In this document: in pieces, positions 1-5,886 of the stretch | How the letters are laid out: every line of letters starts with the position of its first letter | How positions within the stretch are numbered: the first letter of the stretch is position 1 | Assembly (NCBI GenBank): GCA_002378585.1 | Contig: DFSJ01000092.1 | Coordinates: forward strand, 1-5,886 | Length of the DNA stretch: 5,886 bases | Source: Flavobacteriaceae bacterium UBA3440 | GTDB lineage: Bacteria > Bacteroidota > Bacteroidia > Flavobacteriales > Flavobacteriaceae | Direction of reading: 5' to 3' | Program-made: the position numbers and the translations under genes | The notes under the pieces: generated by a model | Told to the model about the DNA's origin: nothing | The model's input: the letters and a program-made list of their open reading frames with translations, nothing else | Databases searched by the model: none

Positions 1-889
1 TCAATCATCGGTTTGGATGGCCGAGCTTCAACCGGATCTCTTGATCACCTGGGGGGGACCAGTGGTGTCGAAAAAAATAAAACAGTTTTTGCGTACCCAT
101 CCGCCCAAGCAACATTGGCATGTGGGCAATACCCCGGCCTTTGACACCTATTTCTGCGGAGTACAGACATTGCCGATCAGTCCAAAAATATTGATCGAGC
201 GATTAGCTGATGTGCCTACTGGAGCAGATAACTATACCCAGCTGTGGAGACAACGCTATAGAGGTATCGCTCAGGCGGCTAAAGCTTATCGATCCAAGAT
301 GGCATTCTCTGACTTTTGGGTGTATCATCAGTTCATTAGCTCCCTAAACAAGCCCTATACAATTCATTGGGCCAATAGCTCGGTGATTCGATATGCTCAA
401 TTAATTGACAAACCAGATTTTGTAAAAGCGTATGGAAATCGGGGTACCAGTGGTATCGAGGGCAGTAGCTCAACAGCCGTTGGAGGCTCACTGGTGAGCC
501 AAGAGCCGACCATTTTAGTCACGGGTGATTTAAGTTTTTTCTACGACAGCAATGCTTGGTGGAACGATATTTTACGTTCTGATTTTAGGATTTTATTGGT
601 CAATAACGGAGGTGGGGGCATTTTTAGAATACTTCCCCAAGCGATTGATATGCCCGGTTTTTCCCAGCACGTTGAAACCAAACACCAGCGCGATGCCGCT
701 GCTTTAGCAACAGCCTACCAAATAGGGTATCAGTCGGCTTCCACTGCCTCGGAGTTCATCTCTGCCTATCAAGCATGGTTAAAACCCAGCGAAAGACCTC
801 AACTACTCGAGGTATTTACCAATCCAGAGACCAACGACCAAATCCTCAAAGATTATTTTACTACCCTAGCTAAATTCATTGATTCATGA
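1..889 (+). CDS. menD: MenD, SEPHCHC synthase (partial, C-terminal half)
   Basis: Thiamine-diphosphate enzyme that adds the succinic semialdehyde unit from 2-oxoglutarate to isochorismate, the first committed step of menaquinone synthesis; cytosolic. The frame is open through the left edge (reading from base 2), so the ATG at 17 is internal and the N-terminal half lies upstream. Numbering from that ATG: a VSKKI stretch whose K20 probably matches substrate-binding K292 of E. coli MenD; NSSVIR at 120-125, whose S121 and R125 match E. coli S391 and R395; NRGTSGIEG at 141-149, with R142 and I147 matching R413 and I418; and the ThDP/metal motif GDLSFF (170-175) through NNGGGG (196-201) and ILPQA. 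The C-terminus is complete: the distance from the Lys to the stop is close to that in E. coli. One oddity is Glu148 where the family normally has Asp in GIDG. The stop overlaps the next ATG (ATGA). The family call is very secure. Confidence 0.97.
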   Translation, partial: QSSVWMAELQPDLLITWGGPVVSKKIKQFLRTHPPKQHWHVGNTPAFDTYFCGVQTLPISPKILIERLADVPTGADNYTQLWRQRYRGIAQAAKAYRSKMAFSDFWVYHQFISSLNKPYTIHWANSSVIRYAQLIDKPDFVKAYGNRGTSGIEGSSSTAVGGSLVSQEPTILVTGDLSFFYDSNAWWNDILRSDFRILLVNNGGGGIFRILPQAIDMPGFSQHVETKHQRDAAALATAYQIGYQSASTASEFISAYQAWLKPSERPQLLEVFTNPETNDQILKDYFTTLAKFIDS

Positions 890-1716
890 TTGTACTCGGC
901 ACATTAAATACCTTAACGATCCTCAGAGAAACTAGTGTAGGCCTCTTTCTAGGGGATGAGGAAGGCACGGATATCCTCTTGCCCAACAAATACGTGCCTT
1001 TGCACTATGATCTGGGAGATTCTATTTCTGTGTTTTGTTATTTAGATCATGAAGAAAGACCAGTAGCCACCACGCTTACTCCCTTTGTGATGCGCCATCA
1101 GTTTCAATTGCTCAGAGCTGTAGAGGTCAATCAAATAGGCGCATTTATGGACTGGGGCCTCGAAAAACATTTGTTTGTACCCTATAAAGAACAACGTCAG
1201 AAAATGATCGCGGGTCAGTCTTATGTAGTTTATTGTTACCTAGATGAAAAGTCATTCCGCTTGGTTGGATCCAACAAGATTGATAAATTTTTGTCCAATG
1301 AAGGGCTCTCTTACCCAGTGGGTACCTCTGTCAGTGTGTTGATCTCCAGGAAGTCAGATTTGGGATGGGATGCCATTATTGATCACAAGCACAAAGGATT
1401 GTTGTATGAAAATGAGGTATTTACTCCGTTACATGTGGGTCAAGAGACTACGGCGTATATCAAACACCTCAGACCGGATGGGAAAATCGATTTACAGCTT
1501 AAACCCGTTGGTGTTGAAGCTTTGGCTCCTGCTGCTGAGCTTATTTTAAATTACTTATCAGAACATGGAGGAAACATGCCCTATGGGGACTTTTCCACTC
1601 CACAGGAACTGCAAGCGGTATTTCAGATGAGTAAGAAAACGTTCAAAAAAGCATTAGGTACGTTGTATAAAGACAAAAAAGTAACACTTTCTCCTGATGG
1701 AACCCAACTCATATAA
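886..1716 (+). CDS. CvfB/YitL-type S1 RNA-binding protein
   Basis: A 276-residue protein with the length and architecture of the CvfB (YitL) family: three S1-like OB-fold modules and a C-terminal winged helix. Approximate modules: S1-like 1-64; second S1 74-130, with the diagnostic VNQIGAFMDWGLEKHLFVP block at 81-99; third S1 145-207, ending KIDLQLKP; winged helix 214-275 (ILNYLSEHGG, then MSKKTFKKALGTLYK, strand VTLSPDG). In Gram-positive bacteria CvfB binds RNA and affects virulence gene expression; its role in Bacteroidota is not established, so a post-transcriptional role here is inference. Cytosolic: no signal peptide or membrane segment. Translation should be coupled to menD through the ATGA overlap, and its last 20 bases overlap menA. 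No Shine-Dalgarno precedes the start. The nearness to men genes recurs in this phylum as far as I recall, but there is no known pathway step for it. Confidence 0.9.
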   Translation: MIVLGTLNTLTILRETSVGLFLGDEEGTDILLPNKYVPLHYDLGDSISVFCYLDHEERPVATTLTPFVMRHQFQLLRAVEVNQIGAFMDWGLEKHLFVPYKEQRQKMIAGQSYVVYCYLDEKSFRLVGSNKIDKFLSNEGLSYPVGTSVSVLISRKSDLGWDAIIDHKHKGLLYENEVFTPLHVGQETTAYIKHLRPDGKIDLQLKPVGVEALAPAAELILNYLSEHGGNMPYGDFSTPQELQAVFQMSKKTFKKALGTLYKDKKVTLSPDGTQLI

Positions 1717-2629
1717 TTCCAAGGGTTTATTGTTTTGGATCAGGGCCGCCAGATTGCGGACTCTGCCGCTGTCGATTTCAGGTATTTTAGCTGGATCTGG
1801 CTGGGCGGTAATTCAAGGCTCGTTTCGGGGGTCTATTTTTTTGAGCGCCTTGTTGACGACTGTTTTTTTTCAAGTACTCTCGAATTTTGCCAATGATTAC
1901 GGTGACGGAGTCAAGGGAACTGATCAAAAAGGACGTGTAGGACCAGAGCGATTGCTGCAACATTCAAATGCGGCCAAAAAAATCCTCAAACGTGTATTGT
2001 ACTTGTTGACAGTGTTAAGTATTGTCAGCGCGGGGTGTACACTCTATCTTTCGTTTGGTTTTGATGTGACGTATTGGTTGATTTTTATGGCCCTTACCTT
2101 AGCTTCAATTACCGCGGCAATCGGGTATACCGTTGGCAAACACGCATATGGTTATCTGGGATTAGGCGATGTATTTGTTTTTTTGTTTTTTGGCGCACTG
2201 GCAGTTTGGGGCAGTGCATTTTTATACACCAAGACTTGGGATCCTTATGCCACCTGGCCTTTGGTAGTCGTTATTGGCATGGGTTCGGTAGCCGTATTAA
2301 ATCTCAACAATATGCGCGATGCGCCCAATGATGCTTTGAGTGGAAAGCACACATTGGCCGTTCGTTTGGGTCCACGGTACATGCTTTGGTACCATGCGTT
2401 ATTAATCATCTCTATCTTGTCGATGACCACTTATTGGATCGCCATACAACTCAGTGAATGGACCTTGGTTATTCTGTATATCCCTGTTTTTTTTCTACTC
2501 AAACACCTAAGAATTTCATGGTTGGTCCGCACACCCAATAACTGGGATGGTGAATTAAAAACAGTAGCTCTATCCACCTTTTTCTGGTCTCTAGGGTGGT
2601 TTTTGTGGACTATTGCTGCGCAATTTTGA
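1697..2629 (+). CDS. menA: MenA, 1,4-dihydroxy-2-naphthoate polyprenyltransferase
   Basis: UbiA-superfamily integral membrane enzyme that attaches the polyprenyl chain to DHNA, giving demethylmenaquinone. It is 310 residues, normal for the family. The first Asp-rich Mg/diphosphate motif is at 66-76 (NDYGDGVKGTD, with D67, D70 and D76), followed by RVGPERLLQ, a form typical of MenA rather than of UbiA. The second Asp motif is NNMRDAPND at 204-212 (D208, D212), followed by GKHTLAVRLG. The N-terminal WIRAARLRTLPLS is also a MenA signature. About nine hydrophobic segments can be seen (roughly 24-40, 46-62, 98-118, 125-145, 153-177, 187-204, 230-250, 255-270, 290-308). The ATG at 1697 lies inside the end of the S1 gene (20-base overlap) in another frame; it is the only ATG before the conserved N-terminus, giving a short polar extension of about 11 residues. 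Several T-rich tracts (T8 at 1863-1870) encode Phe-rich helices and do not break the frame. Confidence 0.97.
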   Translation: MEPNSYNSKGLLFWIRAARLRTLPLSISGILAGSGWAVIQGSFRGSIFLSALLTTVFFQVLSNFANDYGDGVKGTDQKGRVGPERLLQHSNAAKKILKRVLYLLTVLSIVSAGCTLYLSFGFDVTYWLIFMALTLASITAAIGYTVGKHAYGYLGLGDVFVFLFFGALAVWGSAFLYTKTWDPYATWPLVVVIGMGSVAVLNLNNMRDAPNDALSGKHTLAVRLGPRYMLWYHALLIISILSMTTYWIAIQLSEWTLVILYIPVFFLLKHLRISWLVRTPNNWDGELKTVALSTFFWSLGWFLWTIAAQF

Positions 2630-2642
2630 GTATATTCATCTC

Positions 2643-3401
2643 ATGGAGGCTCCCGTTTTTCACATCCTATTGGTGGCTGATCGCCAATCAACCGTACAGA
2701 TTTTACTTGACAAGTGCCTAGAACTAGGACATAGGCCAGTGTTTATCTCGGATCAAATGAGTGAAATCAATGAGGCGCTGATGTATGAACCGGTAGATAT
2801 AGTACTGCTTCATCAAGATTCACTCGTGGCCGATTCAAAGGCAGAACTCATTCGCTTTACCCACGAACTGCCCTTGGTCTGGGTGTTAAGCCCATCAGCC
2901 ATTTTGGCTACCCTTCCTAAACTTATTCAATCTTCCCCACAAGGATTTGTGGATCCTAATATCGGGTTACCGGCACTTCAAGGAACACTATGCACCGCTA
3001 TTGAGTATGGTGCCCTTAAAATTCCAGACAATGACTCCGTGGTTTCCGATGAGTCCGATTTAGAAGACAAACTAAAGTCTAAACACTCATTTTTTAATGA
3101 TTGTATGTTTTTACCAGTGGATGATCAACTGATAAAACTTAATTATTCAGATATTTTTTATGTGAAATCCGATAATGTATACGTGGAAATTTACACCCGA
3201 ACCCAAACTTATCTGTTAAGGTCTTCCTTGACTAATTTTTTGGCCAAGATGCCCAACTCAATATTTTTTCGCACCCACAAATCTTACGGGGTAAATCTTC
3301 AACATGTAGATGCGGTCAATCACATAGACCTGGTAATTAGAGACACAAAAATCCCCATTTCGAAATCATTCAAACAATTTTTGCTCGATGCCACCAAGTG
3401 A
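2643..3401 (+). CDS. LytTR-domain protein with degenerate receiver-like N-terminus
   Basis: Probable DNA-binding regulator of 252 residues. I start it at the ATG at 2643: the frame is open upstream to a TTG at 2613 inside menA, but the ATG places the first beta strand (HILLVADR) directly at the N-terminus as in response regulators, and leaves a 13-base gap after menA. Residues 7-125 follow a receiver pattern (ILLVADR; DIVLLHQ; GFVDPNIGLPAL; helix to AIEYG), but only one acidic residue (D13) of the usual pair remains, His57 sits where the phospho-acceptor Asp belongs, and the conserved Lys-Pro is replaced by Asp-Pro (D104). A polar linker follows (about 126-150), then a good LytTR domain (about 155-250): DIFYVKSDNVYVEIYT, then FFRTHKSYGVNL, then IPISKSFKQFLL. 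LytTR domains bind paired direct repeats in promoters. Its 3' end overlaps menC by 14 bases. No histidine kinase gene is visible. The target genes are unknown; regulation of the men operon is only a guess from position. Confidence 0.88.
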   Translation: MEAPVFHILLVADRQSTVQILLDKCLELGHRPVFISDQMSEINEALMYEPVDIVLLHQDSLVADSKAELIRFTHELPLVWVLSPSAILATLPKLIQSSPQGFVDPNIGLPALQGTLCTAIEYGALKIPDNDSVVSDESDLEDKLKSKHSFFNDCMFLPVDDQLIKLNYSDIFYVKSDNVYVEIYTRTQTYLLRSSLTNFLAKMPNSIFFRTHKSYGVNLQHVDAVNHIDLVIRDTKIPISKSFKQFLLDATK

Positions 3402-4449
3402 TTCACTTAAAGCCCGAATAATTCATTACCCTTTGGAGTTTAAAAAACCAAGCGGTACATCCAGGGGGGTGCTCACCACCAAAGATTCATGGATGATTTT
3501 GTTAACCCAGGGGGATAAGTGGGGCATAGGCGAATGTTCCGTAATACGCGATTTAAGTCCTGATTCCCCGTCAGGGTATGTCCAACAACTCAAGTGGGTG
3601 GAAACCCATGTGAGCATGGGTTTTGAGGCCGTATACGATCAACTAGCCCAGTATCCAAGTATCCGTTTCGGGTGGGAACAAGCTTGGCAAAGTCTGCAAT
3701 CTCACGACCCAATGTGTTTGTATCCCAGTAGTTTTACCCAAGGGGAGTCTGCTATGGACATCAACGGACTTGTTTGGATGGGGCCCATAGCCCAAATGCG
3801 CGAGGAAGTTGCCGACAAAATCAACCAAGGATATCAAGCAGTTAAGTTTAAGGTAGGTGCTTTAGATTTTGAATCAGAGCTGAGCCTGATTCGTGAAGTA
3901 AGGTCTGCATATTCTGAAAAGCAGGTAGGTATTCGCTTGGATGCCAACGGCGGATTCCCTCCTGATCGGGCATTAAAATACCTAGAGCGCCTAGCTCCCT
4001 ATGGAATTCATTCGATCGAACAACCAGTTGCCCCAAAATACCGAGATATATTGACAGAGCTCTGTGCGCATAGCCCCATTTCTATTGCCTTGGATGAATC
4101 GTTAATCGGTGTTTATCTACCTGAGGATCGCGAGCAATTACTCGATGAACTATGCCCGGATTACCTGATCCTCAAGCCCAGTCTCATCGGGGGCTTTAGG
4201 GCTTGTGAAGATTGGATCGACAAGGCCGAACAACGAGGCATCCAGTGGTGGGTAACCTCTGCATTGGAAAGCAACATTGGCCTGAACGCCATAGCTCAGT
4301 GGACTTATAACAAGCACAGTAAACTGCTGCAGGGTTTGGGTACAGGTTCGTTATTTACCAATAATATTGAAGGGCCGTTAACCGTTGAACGGGGAAAGCT
4401 TTGGTACAACACACAAAAAACATGGTCTAAAATTCAGGAAGTATTATGA
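3388..4449 (+). CDS. menC: MenC, o-succinylbenzoate synthase
   Basis: Enolase-superfamily enzyme that dehydrates SHCHC to o-succinylbenzoate, cytosolic and Mg-dependent. All catalytic positions are present in a 353-residue protein: the KFK pair (K153, K155; E. coli K131/K133), metal ligands D185 (in RLDANGGF), E211 (in SIEQPV) and D236 (in ALDES), and the second-face base K263 (in LILKPSLIGG). The conserved SALESNIGLNAIAQW (291-305) and GLGTGSLF are also in place. The N-terminal capping region carries FKKPSGTSRGVL, a form I associate with Bacteroidota MenC; the E. coli enzyme is shorter (320). Some enolase relatives with this motif set are N-acylamino acid racemases or dipeptide epimerases, but the sequence type and the menD/menA/menE neighbours make MenC the clear call. 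The start overlaps the LytTR gene by 14 bases in another frame, and the stop overlaps the next start as ATGA. Confidence 0.97.
   Translation: MPPSDSLKARIIHYPLEFKKPSGTSRGVLTTKDSWMILLTQGDKWGIGECSVIRDLSPDSPSGYVQQLKWVETHVSMGFEAVYDQLAQYPSIRFGWEQAWQSLQSHDPMCLYPSSFTQGESAMDINGLVWMGPIAQMREEVADKINQGYQAVKFKVGALDFESELSLIREVRSAYSEKQVGIRLDANGGFPPDRALKYLERLAPYGIHSIEQPVAPKYRDILTELCAHSPISIALDESLIGVYLPEDREQLLDELCPDYLILKPSLIGGFRACEDWIDKAEQRGIQWWVTSALESNIGLNAIAQWTYNKHSKLLQGLGTGSLFTNNIEGPLTVERGKLWYNTQKTWSKIQEVL
4436..4441 (+). promoter_or_regulatory. Possible Shine-Dalgarno of the CPBP gene
   Basis: AGGAAG lies 4 bases before the ATG at 4446 and 7 bases before the in-frame ATG at 4449, inside the end of menC. 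It is the only purine-rich Shine-Dalgarno-like match I found before any start in the window. The spacing favours 4449 as the start. Bacteroidota rely little on Shine-Dalgarno pairing, and the bases are also menC codons, so this may be chance. Confidence 0.35.
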
Positions 4450-5360
4450 TGAAAAACAGTTATTTACAGCTGGGATATCAAAGTAAGGGATCGCTTTGGA
4501 AGTATCTTCCCATACCCGGATTTTTTATCTTGGTGATGGCCTTGAGTTATGCATTGATTCAGTATAGCCAGATTGATGTAGCCGCTTTGATGGCTCAAGA
4601 AATTGCCCGCAAAGGGGCCAATAAATTTTTGTTTGAGTCATTGGCTCAGTTTGCCCTCGGATTGGCCGTATTGCTTTTTTGGGTCAGGTGGATTCATCGC
4701 CAGTCATTTACCACGCTGATCAGCTCCAGAAATCGCATCGATTGGAGTCGGGTATTGTTTGGTTTTTTGGTGTGGGGTTCGATGGTGCTCCTAGGATTCC
4801 TGTTTAGTTATTGGTCACACAGCGAACATTTTATTTTTACTTGGAAAGGTGAGTCTTTTTGGTGGCTATTGGTTATTTCACTGGTTATGATTCCCTTGCA
4901 GACCTCATTTGAGGAAGTGTTATTTCGGGGCTATATGATGCAGGGATTGGGTAGGTTGTTTCGCAACGCATGGATGCCTCTGGTACTCACCTCAGCACTC
5001 TTTGGGTTGATGCATATCGGAAATCCAGAGGTGCAAAAACTAGGGCTTTTAAGTTTGGTGTACTACATCGCTACAGGATTTTTCTTGGGAATAATCACTT
5101 TAATCGATGAAGGGCTTGAATTAGCTATGGGTTTTCATGCAGCCAATAATATTTTTACCGCTATTTTGGTGACTTCTACCTGGACAGCATTTCAAACAGA
5201 TGCCCTATTTGTTGATGTTTCAGAACCTAGTTTAGGTGCCGAGGTCTGGTTACCCGTAGTCATTTTCTTTCCTGTGGTATTCTTTGTGTTTAAATTTAAA
5301 TATCGCTGGACCAATATTTGGCAGAAGTGTATTGCCCCTGTAACTCGCTCGGTTGAATAA
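4446..5360 (+). CDS. CPBP-family intramembrane metalloprotease
   Basis: Integral membrane protein of 304 residues of the CPBP (CAAX protease and bacteriocin-processing, Abi) family. All three family motifs are intact: EEVLFR at 156-161 (EExxxR), FGLMH at 186-190 (FxxxH) and HAANN at 231-235 (HxxxN). These form the intramembrane active site in the Rce1 group, so the protein is predicted to be catalytically competent. About eight hydrophobic segments are visible (near 22-40, 64-82, 102-122, 137-153, 174-192, 200-220, 226-245, 266-283); the N-terminal 20 residues are polar and the C-terminus is basic. Its substrate is unknown. It is coupled to menC by an ATGA overlap, which suggests co-expression with the pathway but does not show a function in it. 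Two in-frame ATGs stand in tandem (4446 and 4449); an AGGAAG at 4436-4441 is better spaced for the second, so the true protein may be one residue shorter. Confidence 0.92.
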   Translation: MMKNSYLQLGYQSKGSLWKYLPIPGFFILVMALSYALIQYSQIDVAALMAQEIARKGANKFLFESLAQFALGLAVLLFWVRWIHRQSFTTLISSRNRIDWSRVLFGFLVWGSMVLLGFLFSYWSHSEHFIFTWKGESFWWLLVISLVMIPLQTSFEEVLFRGYMMQGLGRLFRNAWMPLVLTSALFGLMHIGNPEVQKLGLLSLVYYIATGFFLGIITLIDEGLELAMGFHAANNIFTAILVTSTWTAFQTDALFVDVSEPSLGAEVWLPVVIFFPVVFFVFKFKYRWTNIWQKCIAPVTRSVE

Positions 5361-5372
5361 TCAATAGATCAA

Positions 5373-5886
5373 ATGAAATCTAGGACCCAAGAAGTTGATT
5401 TAGTGCATCCCGATTTCACTTGGGAGGGTAAATCCATGGACGCACCAACTCTGCTGGCCCGAATGGAGTTTGACCAGCAAGACACTCGTCCTTGGGTACG
5501 CGCTCGCGCTCATTGGATCAGCTCTTGGCTCAAGCCAGACACATTACTGGAAGTAAAGACTTCCGGAACTACTGGAACCCCGAAGACTCTTTTTTTTACG
5601 AAGAATCAAGCTAATCAATCTGCTCTAGCTACAGGTCGTTTTTTGGGATTAGGTCCTGGTACTCGGGCATTAATGGCGCTTTCTTGTGATTATGTAGCTG
5701 GCAAAATGATGTGGGTCAGGGCGTTGACCTTGGGCTGGACAGTCACTGAAGTTGACCCAGGAGCAGCTCCATGGATAGAAACTCCAGGGACCTTCGATTT
5801 TGTGGCCTTGGTTCCCCGGCAATTAGCCTTGAGTATGGCCCACTTAGATCGATTTAAACAGGTGTTGGTAGGGGGGGCGCCGCTAG
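5373..5886 (+). CDS. menE: MenE, o-succinylbenzoate-CoA ligase (partial, N-terminal part)
   Basis: Acyl-adenylate-forming enzyme that activates o-succinylbenzoate with ATP and CoA. The ATG at 5373 opens a frame that runs through the right edge; 171 complete codons are in the window. Key signs: the ATP-binding P-loop VKTSGTTGTPK at 61-71, which comes unusually early because this short MenE type (about 350-370 residues in Bacteroidota, from memory) lacks much of the N-terminal region of larger AMP-binding enzymes; NQANQSALATGRFLGL; CDYVAGKMMWVRALTLG at 105-121, where the SADYIAGKMM-like block is typical of this type; FVALVPRQL at 143-151; and VLVGGAP at 164-170. The later adenylation motifs and the C-terminal lid domain lie beyond the window. 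The start is 12 bases after the CPBP stop, in an A/T-rich stretch without a Shine-Dalgarno. An alternative in-frame ATG exists at residue 22, but the upstream one fits the usual N-terminal length better. Confidence 0.95.
   Translation, partial: MKSRTQEVDLVHPDFTWEGKSMDAPTLLARMEFDQQDTRPWVRARAHWISSWLKPDTLLEVKTSGTTGTPKTLFFTKNQANQSALATGRFLGLGPGTRALMALSCDYVAGKMMWVRALTLGWTVTEVDPGAAPWIETPGTFDFVALVPRQLALSMAHLDRFKQVLVGGAPL

Noticed and set aside
51..57. G7 tract in menD (and another at 5871-5877 in menE), considered as phase-variable or frameshift sites
   Set aside because: Both read in frame as Gly codons within conserved motifs, are short for slippage-driven switching, and housekeeping enzymes are unlikely to be phase variable.
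1863..1870. T8 tract in menA, considered as a terminator or slippage site
   Set aside because: No GC-rich hairpin precedes it and the menA frame continues through it with the Asp-rich motif intact immediately after.
2074..2331. 85-codon plus-strand open frame inside menA
   Set aside because: It lies wholly within the well-supported menA gene in another frame and shows no family features; it is a shadow of the hydrophobic coding sequence.
2245..2430. Minus-strand open frame of 61 codons opposite menA
   Set aside because: Antisense to conserved menA coding sequence, including its second Asp motif, with no recognisable protein features.
2601..2628. Possible Bacteroidota-type promoter before the LytTR gene (TTTTG at 2601-2605, CAATTTTG at 2621-2628)
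   Set aside because: The -7 element misses the first consensus base, the gap of 15 bases is shorter than expected, and the bases encode conserved-length menA C-terminus; the match could be chance.
3426..4036. Three minus-strand open frames opposite menC
   Set aside because: Each is only 62-64 codons, has no recognisable motif, and is antisense to a gene with all its catalytic residues intact.
5361..5372. Gap between the CPBP gene and menE, checked for a terminator or promoter
   Set aside because: Twelve bases are too few for a hairpin terminator or a promoter with leader, and no inverted repeat is seen.

Overview
The window is a piece of one uninterrupted plus-strand operon for menaquinone (vitamin K2) biosynthesis, almost certainly from a member of the Bacteroidota. 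Evidence for that origin: the MenD, MenC, MenA and MenE sequences resemble the Bacteroidota types; the gene mix (CvfB-like S1 protein next to menD/menA, CPBP protease between menC and menE) is one I associate with this phylum from memory; and five of the six starts in the window have no Shine-Dalgarno sequence. The order or family cannot be fixed from the sequence alone.

Layout, left to right: 3' half of menD (1-889, open at the left edge); a CvfB/YitL-type S1 RNA-binding protein (886-1716); menA (1697-2629); a LytTR DNA-binding protein with a degenerate receiver-like N-terminus (2643-3401); menC (3388-4449); a CPBP-family intramembrane protease (4446-5360); and the 5' part of menE (5373 to the right edge, where it is cut off). 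Junctions are overlaps of 4, 20, 14 and 4 bases or gaps of 13 and 12 bases, so there is no intergenic region, no terminator and no room for a conventional promoter. There is no stretch over 300 bases without a gene, and I saw no RNA gene, mobile element, CRISPR array or repeat family.

How the genes work together: MenD makes SEPHCHC from isochorismate and 2-oxoglutarate; after pyruvate loss (MenH or spontaneous) SHCHC is dehydrated by MenC to o-succinylbenzoate, MenE activates it to the CoA ester, MenB (not in this window) closes the ring, and MenA prenylates DHNA in the membrane. Three genes are not pathway enzymes: the S1 protein, the LytTR protein and the CPBP protease. The most unusual is the LytTR protein, whose receiver-like half has lost the phospho-acceptor Asp and the conserved Lys, so if it regulates anything it probably does not do so by standard phosphorylation. 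The window is otherwise an ordinary biosynthetic operon; I do not see a wholly new system in it.
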